Origin: Lyngbya sp. PCC 8106
GTDB taxonomy: Bacteria > Cyanobacteriota > Cyanobacteriia > Cyanobacteriales > Microcoleaceae
Direction of reading: 5' to 3'
NCBI RefSeq assembly: GCF_000169095.1
Contig: NZ_AAVU01000038.1
Location: 11,180 to 75,179 of the forward strand
DNA length: 64,000 nt
Shown here: positions 17,019-26,238 of the stretch, piece after piece
How positions within the stretch are numbered: the first letter of the stretch is position 1
Layout: every line of letters starts with the position of its first letter
Made by a program: the position numbers and the translations under genes
Notes under the pieces: model-generated
The model's input: the letters and a program-made list of their open reading frames with translations, nothing else
Database searches by the model: none
What the model was told of the DNA's origin: nothing

Positions 17019-17791
17019 GGGGAAGTTTGTTGTTTTTGGGCAACTCGTAAGATCTGGCCGGCTAAAATCGCCGCACCAAATCCATTATCAATGTTCACGA
17101 CTCCGACTCCGGCCGCACAGGAGTTTAACATCGTTAACAAGGGGGCTAAACCATTTAAACTGGCTCCATAACCGACACTGGTAGGAACAGCAACAACCGG
17201 ACAGTCGGCTAAACCTGCGACCACACTTGGTAATGCTCCCTCCATTCCCGCCACAACAATTAACACATCCGCCTCAGCAATTAAATGCCAATTACTCAAC
17301 AAGCGGTGTACTCCCGCGACTCCGACATCCCATAGCCGTTTGACGGGAAAGCCGCACAAATTTGCCGTGACGGCAGCTTCTTCAGCGACGGGTAAATCGG
17401 CTGTTCCGGCGGTTAAAATCGTAATCGTTCCAGATAATCGTGGGGGCGAAGTTGGCGAGGTGATCGCACAAATTCGAGCGGTAGGATAATAAACTAAATC
17501 TGGAATTGTCGCTGTTAATTTTTCATAGACATCGGCTTCAATGCGAGTCGCCATCACAGTCAGGTGATGTTGTCGCATGGCTTGGATAATGTCGATAATT
17601 TGTTCTGGGGTTTTACCTGGCCCCCAAATTACTTCGGGAAAGCCTGTTCTCAGCTTGCGATGGTGATCAATTCGAGCAAAATCTCCAACCGGTTCAAAGT
17701 CAAAATGTTTGATTTTTTGCAAGGCTTCTGTCGGACTCATTTGACCGTTGGCGACAGATTCGAGTAAATTTTGTAAAGCTTCTGGATTCAT
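17015..17791 (-). CDS. larB: Nickel pincer cofactor biosynthesis protein LarB
   Basis: The 258-residue protein has the LarB pattern: an N-terminal helical part (LLESVANGQMSPTEALQKIK), the FPEVIWGPGKTPEQI motif, and a C-terminal PurE-like domain (TAGTADLPVAEEAAVTA; GMEGALPSVVAGL; VPTSVGYGA). LarB carboxylates nicotinic acid adenine dinucleotide in synthesis of the nickel pincer cofactor of lactate racemase-type enzymes. Length is normal for the family. It follows the solute-binding lipoprotein gene by 32 bases and may be cotranscribed with it and ispF. Confidence 0.92.
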   Translation of the reverse strand: MNPEALQNLLESVANGQMSPTEALQKIKHFDFEPVGDFARIDHHRKLRTGFPEVIWGPGKTPEQIIDIIQAMRQHHLTVMATRIEADVYEKLTATIPDLVYYPTARICAITSPTSPPRLSGTITILTAGTADLPVAEEAAVTANLCGFPVKRLWDVGVAGVHRLLSNWHLIAEADVLIVVAGMEGALPSVVAGLADCPVVAVPTSVGYGASLNGLAPLLTMLNSCAAGVGVVNIDNGFGAAILAGQILRVAQKQQTSP

Positions 17792-17823
17792 CTCAAAGTT
17801 TCGGCGATTACTTCAGTGTTCAC

Positions 17824-19608
17824 TTATTCTTGTATGTTCAATTCATACAGATTCCAGAATGCACCGCCCAAGGGTGTATATTCTAAATTTTCAATGCGAT
17901 CGCGAATTGCCTCGAAAGAGAGCGGATTCACCATATATAAAAAGGGCAGTTCTTCGGCGATAATTTGTTGGGCTTGACCATAAAGTTCTTGGCGTTTTTC
18001 TTCATCTAACTCTTGAGAAGCTTGTACATAAAGATCATCGATTTGTTGTTCCCAATCTGCAACTTTCCAGCCAACAATATCTTCCTGTCCTGGTTGTGGG
18101 CCTTGATTGAAACTATGTAATCGTCCGTCAACTGACCAAATCACATAACCCCCATGAGGTTCAAATCCACCTGTAAAGCCACCCAAATAAGTCTCCCAGT
18201 TTCGATTTCTTAAGCGGTTTACATAGGCGTTAAATTCTAAAGGCTGAGTATACACTTTAATTCCCAGTTTAGCCAAATCCTGAGTAATTTGGGTTGCCAT
18301 TTGCGCTCTAATTTTGTTGCCGGATGCAATCATTATTGTCCATTGAACGGGATTCTCTTCTTGATCCACTAAACGACCATTTTTGAGTTTAAATCCTTCC
18401 TGGGCGAGAATTTCTTTCGCCTTTTCTAAGTTATAATCATAGGTTTTTAGTCCTTCTTCTGGAGATAAATAGTAAGGACTTTGTACAGGAATTGGAGAAT
18501 GTTTCAACGCCCCCAAGCCCAAATAAATATTATTTTTCATCACCTCACGATTAATAGCATAATAAATCGCTTGTCGAAATTGTTTATTATTAAACCAACG
18601 AGATTTAGTCGGTTGAACAAAGGGCTGATCCGTTTTGGCATTTCGGCCTTGATTGAGATTAAAAGCCAGGGAAACTGTTCCCGTATCTGGACCCGAAGTA
18701 TAAATCGTATATTTCCCCCGTTTTTCTTCAGGTTTCAAGAGTGGATATGCTTCGGGTTGAACATCTAAACTATCTAACGCCCCAGAGCGAAAATTGAGCA
18801 GTTGAGTATCGGTACTTTCCATAATTTGCCAAACAATTTGCTCAATATAAGGTTGCTCATTTCCCTGTTGATCTTGACGCCAATAATAAGGATTTTTTTG
18901 TAAAATAACTCGCTGGTTCGGTGCATAACTTTCAAGACGATAGGGGCCATTTCCCACAATTTTATCGGTATCGGTATCGGTTCCCCAACTACTTAAAAAG
19001 ACAGGATTTCCGTCTTCATCAAGGGTACTGACAAACTCAGCTAAGGCATGAGCAGGTAAAATCGGTAAGCCGCCTGCATAGCGCAAAAAAGGTGCAAAAG
19101 GTTCTGGAACCGAAAATTCTACCCGGCGATCATCGAGCTTTCTAACGGTGGGAAATTGACCGCTTTCTCCCACTCGCAAAATATCAGCCGCTCCACTGGG
19201 AATTTTGTCGTTGAGATAGATTTGATTGTAGGTAAAAACAATATCATCAACGGTCATATCTTCTCCATCAGACCACTTTAAATTGTCTCGCAATGTAATC
19301 ACAATTTTTTGGCCGTTCGGAGAAACTTCCCAAGATTCAGCAAGTCCGGGTTCGAGTTCACTTGTGTAGGGATTTTCTCGTAATAATGAGTCGTAAATAT
19401 AGCTAAAAACACTGTAAGCTGAACTATTCAGGGGGTAGTTAAAGGTTGCAGGCCCGCTCGGTGTCGGAACAACTAAACGAGAGGGAAGGGTTGACTTTGC
19501 CGGGCCACAGGCGGAAAGCGTGATCACTAAAAGGACTGTGATCATGATGCTGAGTCCACGACGCCAAACCTGGATGAGAGGATCTTTCATAACTTGCACT
19601 AACTTCAA
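17824..19608 (-). CDS. ABC transporter substrate-binding lipoprotein, family 5 (peptide/nickel type)
   Basis: A 594-residue secreted lipoprotein. The N-terminus has a hydrophobic segment ending in the lipobox LSAC. The SBP_bac_5 hallmarks are seen: RLVVPTPSGPATFNYPLN, LAESWEVSPNGQKIVITLRDNLKWSDG, NGPYRLESYAPNQRVILQKNPYY and FRQAIYYAINRE. It captures a peptide or a similar ligand (some members bind nickel) outside the membrane for an ABC permease that is not encoded nearby. The start overlaps the ispF stop, and a second ATG lies 18 bases further on. Confidence 0.9.
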   Translation of the reverse strand: MKLVQVMKDPLIQVWRRGLSIMITVLLVITLSACGPAKSTLPSRLVVPTPSGPATFNYPLNSSAYSVFSYIYDSLLRENPYTSELEPGLAESWEVSPNGQKIVITLRDNLKWSDGEDMTVDDIVFTYNQIYLNDKIPSGAADILRVGESGQFPTVRKLDDRRVEFSVPEPFAPFLRYAGGLPILPAHALAEFVSTLDEDGNPVFLSSWGTDTDTDKIVGNGPYRLESYAPNQRVILQKNPYYWRQDQQGNEQPYIEQIVWQIMESTDTQLLNFRSGALDSLDVQPEAYPLLKPEEKRGKYTIYTSGPDTGTVSLAFNLNQGRNAKTDQPFVQPTKSRWFNNKQFRQAIYYAINREVMKNNIYLGLGALKHSPIPVQSPYYLSPEEGLKTYDYNLEKAKEILAQEGFKLKNGRLVDQEENPVQWTIMIASGNKIRAQMATQITQDLAKLGIKVYTQPLEFNAYVNRLRNRNWETYLGGFTGGFEPHGGYVIWSVDGRLHSFNQGPQPGQEDIVGWKVADWEQQIDDLYVQASQELDEEKRQELYGQAQQIIAEELPFLYMVNPLSFEAIRDRIENLEYTPLGGAFWNLYELNIQE

Positions 19609-20090
19609 TTCAATTGAGTTTCTAACAAGGCGACAGCATAAGCGGCTATTCCTTCTTCTCGTCCTACTGGGCCTAATTTTTCGTTGGTTGTGGCTTTGAT
19701 CCCGACTTGTTCGGGTTCGATCTGAAGAACTTGGGAAATGCGATCACGCATTGCTGAAATGTGAGGTTTAAGCTTAGGTCGTTCGGCGACTACGACAGAA
19801 TCAATATTTCCCACTTTCCAACCCCGTTGCTGAATCATTTGATGGACTTGATCGAGTAGAACTAAACTATCTGCACCTGTCCATTTTTCATCGGTTGGCG
19901 GAAAGTAGAGTCCGATATCACCGAGACTGAGTGCGCCTAACATTGCGTCCATGATAGCGTGCGTCAACACATCTGCATCGCTGTTTCCGAGGAGTCCGCG
20001 TTCGTGTTTGAGATGAACTCCACCCAAAATTAACGGTCGTCCCTCTACCAGACGGTGGATATCATAGCCGTTACCGATCCGAATATTCAT
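19605..20090 (-). CDS. ispF: 2-C-methyl-D-erythritol 2,4-cyclodiphosphate synthase
   Basis: The 161-residue enzyme of the MEP isoprenoid pathway makes the cyclic diphosphate from CDP-methylerythritol phosphate. Metal ligands and family motifs are present: GYDIHRL at the N-terminus, LLGNSDADVLTHAIMDA, and KATTNEKLGPVGREEGIAAYAV. Length is standard. Its stop overlaps the start of the downstream solute-binding protein gene by four bases, so they are translationally coupled. Confidence 0.96.
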   Translation of the reverse strand: MNIRIGNGYDIHRLVEGRPLILGGVHLKHERGLLGNSDADVLTHAIMDAMLGALSLGDIGLYFPPTDEKWTGADSLVLLDQVHQMIQQRGWKVGNIDSVVVAERPKLKPHISAMRDRISQVLQIEPEQVGIKATTNEKLGPVGREEGIAAYAVALLETQLN

Positions 20091-20313
20091 GGTTGGTTAT
20101 CAATCTATCGCTTCTTTACAATAGTTCATTATCGGATGAGCGGGTTCATACTGGTTACTCTTGACCCAAAAATTAGGAATCTGGTTTGGGGTTGGGCTTT
20201 AGCGCAGTCCCGATGCTCCCATTTTTGGATTTTGTAAAAGAATGTTGCAGGTTTTCGGTCTATATGTTAAGTTATGTATAGGTGACAGAGACAAAAAAAA
20301 GGAGTCTTTAGAC

Positions 20314-20457
20314 ATGGAAAACCAAGAAACTAAATTTGGATTTACAGAGTTTGCAGAAACTTGGAATGGCCGTCTGGCTATGTTAGGTTTTGTAATCGGA
20401 CTTGCAACCGAATACCTGACTGGACAAGGTATTCTGTCTCAAATCGGCATAATGTAA
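20314..20457 (+). CDS. hliP: High-light-inducible (one-helix chlorophyll-binding) protein
   Basis: The 47-residue protein has the HLIP/ELIP signature FAETWNGRLAMLGFVIGLATEYLTGQGIL with the chlorophyll-ligating E and NGR. Such proteins protect photosystem II assembly intermediates and chlorophyll synthesis in high light. ATG 20314 is used because AAAGGAG lies 11 bases upstream; the longer frame from 20242 lacks a ribosome site and family similarity. The 254 bases that follow, up to tRNA-Arg, hold no supported gene. Confidence 0.92.
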   Translation: MENQETKFGFTEFAETWNGRLAMLGFVIGLATEYLTGQGILSQIGIM

Positions 20458-20711
20458 GTAATTCACTGAAGTCAGTTGAATTGTTTAGTGCTGCCATACA
20501 TAATAGTTGAGCTATAGTTGATCAGGTTTCCGAGAGCAATGCTTCGGAAGCCTTTAGTTTTGGTATTAATGGTAGGTACTAGAAAAAACCCTTGCTACAT
20601 AGGGATCTCTGTTTTAGTTTTGTTGATTTTTTTGTAATATGAGTAAAATGGGGAACTGGACTTAGAAAGGCGGTGGTTTGCAAACCTCTATATTATTGCC
20701 ATTATTCAAAA

Positions 20712-20784
20712 CGAGCATGGAGGGACTCGAACCCCCGACCCTCAGAACCGGAATCTGATGCTCTATCCACTGAGCTACATACCC
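20712..20784 (-). tRNA. trnR: tRNA-Arg (CCG)
   Basis: Minus strand: acceptor GGGTATG/CATGCTC (two G-U pairs), D-arm AGCTCAGTGGATAGAGC, anticodon loop TTCCGGT with anticodon CCG, T-arm CGGGGGTTCGAGTCCCTC. CCA is not encoded. It is 70 bases from the divergent folB. Confidence 0.94.
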
Positions 20785-20855
20785 ATATATTTGTAAACTA
20801 TAGCATAATTTCAATGTCTTGAGAAAGATTAGATTCAAAATATTAGATTAAATTA

Positions 20856-21215
20856 ATGGATGCCATTCATATTCGCCAAATTCGCTGCTATGGTTACACG
20901 GGCTATTTACCGGAAGAACAAACGCTAGGTCAGTAGTTTGAGGTCGATCTAACCTTGTGGTTAGATTTAACAAAAGCCGGACAAAGGGATGCCATGGAAG
21001 ATACATTAGACTATCGAGAAGCGATCGCTATTGTCAAGAAACTGAGCAAAAGCGGTAAATTTTCCCTAGTAGAACGCTTGGCGAGTGCAATTGCTCAAGC
21101 GTTGTTCCAACAGCCTCTCGTTCAACAAGTTAGAGTCCAGCTGACCAAACCCAATCCTCCCATTCCCGATTTTGGGGGACAAATCCAGATTGATATCACC
21201 CGAACCCGAAGTTAA
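20856..21215 (+). pseudogene. folB: Dihydroneopterin aldolase with in-frame amber stop
   Basis: The frame from ATG 20856 encodes a complete FolB of about 119 codons (MDAIHIRQIRCYGYTGYLPEEQ ... FEVDLTLWLDL ... DYREAIAIVKKL ... LVERLASAIAQAL ... VRVQLTKPNPPI), but codon 27 is TAG (20934-20936). Relatives usually have Trp or another residue just before FEVDL; TGG to TAG would explain it. FolB cleaves dihydroneopterin in folate synthesis and is normally needed. Translation could restart at TTG 20955, losing the first 33 residues with the conserved GYTGYLPEE. Sequencing error is possible. Confidence 0.75.
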
Positions 21216-21259
21216 GCGGGTTTTGGATAATTTTAGGCTAGACTGGCGACAAAGTGAGA

Positions 21260-21754
21260 TTATGGATTCGGGGACTCTAAAAGTTTAGAGATTTCAGCTT
21301 GAATTCTTTGCCTAAATTGAGGATCACTTTGTTGACGAAGGGTAATCTCATTAAATCGAGTCAACGTTAAACCCCTACCCTCAATAATCTGTTTAGCTTG
21401 ATCACAGTAGCTAACAGCAAGTTGGGGTGCATTTCCAGGAAGGGCGTTAATACTACTGGGTTGGTCACAAACAATCCGAGGAACTTCCCCCATGACTTTT
21501 TTAATCTCATTAAACACCTGATGTCTTCTTGATTCTAGTGCAAGAACCACACGAGCATAATTGGTGATTTCTTCATTGGTGAAATTGGGGTTGGCTTGAG
21601 CATGAACCGCACTTAAACCCAAGTGAGGAGATTGCTCGCTCAGAGTCGGAGTTAACCCACTCAGCAAGCTAACAATAGAAAGAAGACTAACGCCTACAGC
21701 TTTTGAGAGGACTTGAGAGAAAGAATGAGAAAAGAGTTGAGTGTGGGTATTCAT
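21260..21754 (-). CDS. DUF4168 domain protein (secreted), paralogue 1
   Basis: A 164-residue protein with a hydrophobic N-terminal segment (VLSKAVGVSLLSIVSLLSGL) and probable cleavage near VHAQA. The DUF4168 region covers ~55-160: TNEEITNYARVVLALESRRH ... LTRFNEITLRQQSDPQFRQRIQ. Two cysteines (IVCDQP, SYCDQAK) are conserved with the neighbour. Function is unknown; the family is common in cyanobacteria and probably periplasmic. It follows its paralogue (21806-22306) after 51 bases, so the two arose by tandem duplication. Confidence 0.85.
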   Translation of the reverse strand: MNTHTQLFSHSFSQVLSKAVGVSLLSIVSLLSGLTPTLSEQSPHLGLSAVHAQANPNFTNEEITNYARVVLALESRRHQVFNEIKKVMGEVPRIVCDQPSSINALPGNAPQLAVSYCDQAKQIIEGRGLTLTRFNEITLRQQSDPQFRQRIQAEISKLLESPNP

Positions 21755-21805
21755 AGTGAATGCGCTATAGCGAATGGATACATAAACTGATGAAAATCAA
21801 GTCGG

Positions 21806-22306
21806 TTAGTTTCCAGAGGGTTGTTGAAGTTGCAGCAATGCTCCCTGAATTCGTTGTTGAAGTTGAGCATTGGTTTGTTGTTGACGGGTAATTTCGTTGA
21901 ATCTCGAAACCGTGAGATTATTGTCTTCTATCATTTTTTTGGCGTGAGAGCAGTAATTGGTCGCCAACACCCGAACATCTTGGTTCAAGCTGTTGAGACT
22001 GCGCGTTTCGCTACAAACCACCATCGGCACCGTATCACCAACAATTCCTCGAATTTCGTCGTATGTCTGTTGACGTTTGGGTTCAATGGCTAGCACCGCA
22101 CGAGCATAGTTGATAATTTCCCCATCACTGAATTCCTGACGAGACTGAGCCGATGCAGTCTGAGTCAGGGTTGTAAACGGTAGCATTGTCAGATCGGGGA
22201 CAATTCCAGCGATCGCCGCTATCATAGAACAAACACTGACCAGGATGGATGTGCGAAGTTTCGAGTTGATGTGCAGATCGATGGGATTGCGGAAAAGTTT
22301 GGTCAT
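21806..22306 (-). CDS. DUF4168 domain protein (secreted), paralogue 2
   Basis: A 166-residue protein with an N-terminal signal segment (ILVSVCSMIAAIAGIV) and likely cleavage near TASAQS. The DUF4168 core is SDGEIINYARAVLAIEPKRQQTYDEIRG ... VSRFNEITRQQQTNAQLQQRIQG. The two cysteines (VVCSETR, NYCSHAK) match the downstream paralogue. It is the first gene of a two-gene minus-strand unit. Function unknown. Confidence 0.85.
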   Translation of the reverse strand: MTKLFRNPIDLHINSKLRTSILVSVCSMIAAIAGIVPDLTMLPFTTLTQTASAQSRQEFSDGEIINYARAVLAIEPKRQQTYDEIRGIVGDTVPMVVCSETRSLNSLNQDVRVLATNYCSHAKKMIEDNNLTVSRFNEITRQQQTNAQLQQRIQGALLQLQQPSGN

Positions 22307-22659
22307 TGAATTACAGTCTCCAAGCTGAGAAACTTATTGCTACTCACAACAGATGGCAAGCTCAGTAATTTTGAGTCTTTCTAAGGGTAAGAAGTTCCTC
22401 AAGGCACAAACCTAGCTAATCTAGAGGGTCATCAGTCGCATGATGCCTTGTGGCAATTATATCTTGACTCACCCAGTCTTCACAGTCCACCTGTCACCTG
22501 TTTCCGTGAATTGTTCAGGGAATTTTGAGCATTTCTTGACATCAGTGAAAAGTTGTAGCAGATTTCTCCTTTCTTAGCCTGAGTCTATGGTTAACATGAG
22601 TAATTAAACTGAGTGACCCGATAGAGTCAGATTGTAGATCGCGCAAGGAGAATGATGTT
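22307..22659. other. Intergenic region, divergent promoters
   Basis: About 350 bases without a supported gene between the DUF4168 pair and the gene at 22660. AAGGAG at 22645-22650 is the ribosome site of that gene. Nothing else was recognised. Confidence 0.6.
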
Positions 22660-23085
22660 GTGAATGCAGCCGAACAAGCAAATAACGTTGAAGTAGCGAG
22701 CAAAATTGCATCTGTAGTCAATTTATTCAAAGCCCAGTTTCCCGATATTCGAGTTGATCTCAAACCCTGGATGAATGATCCTGATACACGAGAATGGGTT
22801 GACCCAGACTCTATTGACATTGGCTTCCATTTTCCGGGAAGAAGTCGTTTGATGCAGAGTCGCTCTATTTTGATTCAAATTCGCTTCTATCAAGATCCTT
22901 TAGAGGGATATCGGCGAGCGATTGGAGTTGAAGCAGCCGGATATGATCATACCGGACAACAGTGGAAAGTTTCAACGGTAGACAAGTGGAGTTTTGAAGG
23001 TACAACTCAACCGAAGTCCGAATCAGCGGCGCGACTCAAATCATTTTGTCGTCAGGTTTTAGATTTGTTCAACCCGACCCATTAA
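22660..23085 (+). CDS. Conserved hypothetical protein
   Basis: A 141-residue soluble protein without a domain I can name. GTG at 22660 follows AAGGAG. The sequence has a regular alpha/beta character (EVASKIASVVNLFKAQFPDIRVDLKPWM; RSILIQIRFYQDPLEGYRRAIGVEA; SAARLKSFCRQVLDLFN). It is followed by a small secreted-protein gene after 57 bases. Confidence 0.65.
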   Translation: MNAAEQANNVEVASKIASVVNLFKAQFPDIRVDLKPWMNDPDTREWVDPDSIDIGFHFPGRSRLMQSRSILIQIRFYQDPLEGYRRAIGVEAAGYDHTGQQWKVSTVDKWSFEGTTQPKSESAARLKSFCRQVLDLFNPTH

Positions 23086-23142
23086 ACCTCATACTTTGAT
23101 AGAGTATCACAGATTAATTCTAGGTATTTGTAGGAGTGAAAA

Positions 23143-23310
23143 ATGCACAAAAATTTATTGTCTCTGATCGCAATTGGGATCATGGTTGGAAGTCTCCTCT
23201 TTTTTGGTCAACCCAGTATTGCTCAACCTTTAACCAGCCAAGCTATCAAAATGACATTTCAAGCAAACTTGGGATCGAGTTTGTTAAACCGAATTCTTAT
23301 CGTTAAATAG
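23143..23310 (+). CDS. Small secreted or membrane protein (55 residues)
   Basis: ATG 23143 lies nine bases after TAGGAG. The product has a basic start (MHKNLL), a hydrophobic stretch (LIAIGIMVGSLLFFG) and a probable cleavage site at PSIAQP, leaving about 31 mature residues. Family unknown. Confidence 0.5.
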   Translation: MHKNLLSLIAIGIMVGSLLFFGQPSIAQPLTSQAIKMTFQANLGSSLLNRILIVK

Positions 23311-23394
23311 CAGACTAAAATATAGGGGAGAATGGATTTGCTCGGGGTGAGATTTGTTGTTAAACTGCGATCACATCAACCCAGAGAACTCCGT

Positions 23395-24864
23395 ATGAAC
23401 TCCCCTTCCTATCCCACCCTCTATCAAGTCAACACTCGTGTTCGACTCAGACAGCTTTCTAATAAATTAAGCCGTTTTGCGACTTTAGATGATTTTCCCG
23501 ATAGTGAACTCGATAAATGGGTCAATCTGGGGTTTAATTGGGTTTACTTTTTGGGCGTTTGGGAAACGGGAATTTTAGGACGTAATGTTTCTCGTTCTCA
23601 CCCGGACTGGCGTAGAGAATACGAAGAACTTTTAAGTGATTTACAAGAAGAAGATATCTGTGGATCTTGTTTTGCAATTACTCGTTATCGAGTGAGTGAA
23701 CTTCTAGGGGGAAATGAAGCGTTATTACGGTTAAAAAAGCGTCTTCATCAACGAGGACTCAAACTCATGCTTGACTTTGTTCCCAATCATACCGCACCTG
23801 ATAGTCCTTGGATCGAAGAACATCCTGATTTTTACATCGAAGCGACTCTTAATGATCTGCAACGAGAACCCCTAAATTATATGCAGATTCCCTTAGCCGG
23901 AGAAAATCGAGTTTTTGCTCATGGACGTGATCCCTATTTTCCCGGTTGGCCGGATACTTTACAACTCAATTATAACAATCCGGCTGTTCCTAAAGCCATG
24001 TTAGCAGAATTATTAAAAATTGCTCAACTTTGTGATGGGGTTCGCTGTGATATGGCGATGTTAATTCTTCCTGAAATCTTTCAACGGACTTGGGGAATGA
24101 CAACCGAATTATTTTGGCCAGAAGCTATTCATCAGGTGCGAAAGCAATATCAAAATTTTGTGTTTATGGCGGAAGTTTATTGGAATATGGAATGGAGATT
24201 ACAACAACAAGGATTTGATTTTACTTATGACAAAAAACTCTATGATCGTTTACTTGAAAAACAAGCTGATGCTGTGGTCGAACATTTGTGGGCTGATGTC
24301 AATTATCAAAGTAAATTAGTTCGGTTTCTTGAAAATCATGATGAACCTCGGGCGGCTTCAACTTTCTCCTCTAGTGTTCATCAAGCGGCTGCTATTTTAA
24401 CTTATCTGTGTCCGGGTTTACGCTTCTTTCACGAGGGACAATTACAGGGTTGGGCTAAGAAAATATCGGTTCATCTGGGTCGGGGTTTGGAAGAATTAAC
24501 CGATCCGAATTTGGCTGAATTTTATCATCAGTTATTAGCTTGTTTGCGTTTACCTGTTGTCCAGAATGGCACCTGGCAATTGCTTGATTATCAGCCAGCT
24601 TGGACAGATAATTGGACTTGGAAGAACTTCACTGCTTTTACTTGGCAAAGTGATCAACAACGCTTATTAATTGCAGTTAATTATTCGTCTTATTCTGGAC
24701 AATGTTATTTGCAACTTCCTTTTGATGATTTAAAAAATCGAACCTGTCAACTCAAAGACTTAATGAGTTCGGCTTATTATGAACGTCAAGGAAATGAATT
24801 ATTATCCTCTGGTTTATACTTGGATTTACCCGCTTGGGGTTATCATGTTTTTGATTTCAGGTAA
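23395..24864 (+). CDS. Alpha-amylase family glycosyl hydrolase (GH13)
   Basis: A 489-residue GH13 enzyme acting on alpha-glucans. The catalytic pieces are present: DFVPNHTAPDSPW (region I), GVRCDMAML with the nucleophile Asp (region II), VFMAEVYWNM with the acid Glu (region III) and ENHDEPRA (region IV). No signal peptide is visible, so it is probably cytoplasmic and involved in glycogen or maltooligosaccharide use. ATG 23395 (MNSPSYPTLYQVNTRV) matches the usual family start; the frame is open to ATG 23332, where GGGGAG sits too close to be an ideal ribosome site. Confidence 0.88.
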   Translation: MNSPSYPTLYQVNTRVRLRQLSNKLSRFATLDDFPDSELDKWVNLGFNWVYFLGVWETGILGRNVSRSHPDWRREYEELLSDLQEEDICGSCFAITRYRVSELLGGNEALLRLKKRLHQRGLKLMLDFVPNHTAPDSPWIEEHPDFYIEATLNDLQREPLNYMQIPLAGENRVFAHGRDPYFPGWPDTLQLNYNNPAVPKAMLAELLKIAQLCDGVRCDMAMLILPEIFQRTWGMTTELFWPEAIHQVRKQYQNFVFMAEVYWNMEWRLQQQGFDFTYDKKLYDRLLEKQADAVVEHLWADVNYQSKLVRFLENHDEPRAASTFSSSVHQAAAILTYLCPGLRFFHEGQLQGWAKKISVHLGRGLEELTDPNLAEFYHQLLACLRLPVVQNGTWQLLDYQPAWTDNWTWKNFTAFTWQSDQQRLLIAVNYSSYSGQCYLQLPFDDLKNRTCQLKDLMSSAYYERQGNELLSSGLYLDLPAWGYHVFDFR

Positions 24865-24913
24865 CTGGATCACGATAATTGAAAACAGTTTTCTGTATTC
24901 CCCATTCTCTAAA

Positions 24914-25456
24914 ATGATTATTATTCAACGACTCATTCAGGCGATCTTAACCCCACTAACTGGACAAGATTGGCGAGTTGTACTAATGAGTTTACTGGTT
25001 TATGGGTTAGTCGCACTTCCCCTGGGATTTTTATCAAGATTTTTGCAGTTTCACCCCTGTTTGCGTTCGCCTGGGACGGTGTTAAGTAATATTGTTAAGC
25101 TGTTTTTTTTCCCGGCTTTGGTTGAGGAAATAGTCTTTCGAGTGATTCTCATTCCTCATCCTTTAGAAGCAGTTTCTCTGAAAACTTGGGTATTTTGGAT
25201 GCTTTTCAGTTTAGGGTTATTTATAATCTACCATCCCTTAAATGCTTTAATATTTTACCCCGAAGGAAACCCAACCTTTTGGAATTCGATATTTTTAATT
25301 TTAGCCGGATTTCTCGGGCTAACTTGTGCATTAGTTTACAGACTAACAGGTTCTTTGTGGGGAATTGTGATTATTCACGGATTGATTGTTTTCGTCTGGT
25401 TATATTTCTTAGACGGTATCAACAAACTTGTGAGAGTAAATGATTCTGAGTTGTAG
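24914..25456 (+). CDS. CPBP family intramembrane glutamic protease
   Basis: A 180-residue membrane protein with about five hydrophobic segments. The CPBP (Abi) motifs are seen: EEIVFR (glutamates of the active site), a second motif with YHPLNAL, and IIHGLIVF. Such proteins are Rce1-like proteases or scaffolds. The frame extends upstream into the GH13 gene, but ATG 24914 after its end is the natural start. It lies 50 bases downstream of the GH13 gene, probably in the same transcript. Confidence 0.72.
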   Translation: MIIIQRLIQAILTPLTGQDWRVVLMSLLVYGLVALPLGFLSRFLQFHPCLRSPGTVLSNIVKLFFFPALVEEIVFRVILIPHPLEAVSLKTWVFWMLFSLGLFIIYHPLNALIFYPEGNPTFWNSIFLILAGFLGLTCALVYRLTGSLWGIVIIHGLIVFVWLYFLDGINKLVRVNDSEL

Positions 25457-25529
25457 AGAGATTATTTGATTAAACTATCTCTTTTTCTGAACTTGTTGTG
25501 ACTGTTTTTATTGTATACTTACATTATTC

Positions 25530-26237
25530 GTGATGTTTTCTCTAACTCAACCTCTCGCCTCTTTCGTCGCCCAAACTTTCCCAGATGCTTTGTTTTATCA
25601 GCCTACGGTTAAACCTGTTATTGCACTTACTATTGATGATGTCGGGGATACCTCAACTCAATTAATTTTAGATGCAATTCGTCAACACAACCAAAAAGTG
25701 ACAACGGTTGAACAACAAGCAAAAGCAACATTTTTCCTCACAACAAGTCATTTAATGGGAAAAAAAGATGCAATCATTAATATTATAGAACAACAGCATG
25801 AAATTGGCAATCATGGTGTTTTTGACCGTACTCATGCTGACTTAGAATCTGAAGAATTTGAAGCAGAATTGTTGAAAGCCCATCAAGAATTAACAGAAGA
25901 CACAGAAGCCAAAATTAAATGGTTTAGACCGGGGCGAGGTCGTTACAACCCAACCATGCTTCAATCTTTACTAAAACTGTCTGAAACCGAAGGATACAAT
26001 CGTCAGTTTGCACTCGCTTCGATGATTCCATTGGACACTTATATGTTAACAGAAAACCCGCTATTTACAGTGAGTTATGTTTCTCGATTTGTATTTCCAG
26101 GATCTATTTTAGTGCTACATGGGGGTTCAATGCGAAGATCTAAAAATACAGTTGCAGCATTGGAAAAACTGTTTTTGGAATTAACTCAAAATAATTACCG
26201 AATCGTCAGTTTAACTGAACTGGTTGAACACCATTAA
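25530..26237 (+). CDS. Polysaccharide deacetylase family protein (NodB domain)
   Basis: A 235-residue protein removing acetyl groups from polysaccharide. NodB motifs: ALTIDDVGD (motif 1), HEIGNHGVFDRTHADL (motif 2 with two His), KWFRPGRGRYN (motif 3), and VLHGG near the end. Motif 1 usually reads TFDDG; here V stands between the Asp pair and Gly, so the metal site may be slightly changed. No clear signal peptide. It runs convergently with the MFS gene, whose stop lies 2 bases away. Confidence 0.8.
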   Translation: MMFSLTQPLASFVAQTFPDALFYQPTVKPVIALTIDDVGDTSTQLILDAIRQHNQKVTTVEQQAKATFFLTTSHLMGKKDAIINIIEQQHEIGNHGVFDRTHADLESEEFEAELLKAHQELTEDTEAKIKWFRPGRGRYNPTMLQSLLKLSETEGYNRQFALASMIPLDTYMLTENPLFTVSYVSRFVFPGSILVLHGGSMRRSKNTVAALEKLFLELTQNNYRIVSLTELVEHH

Positions 26238-26238
26238 C

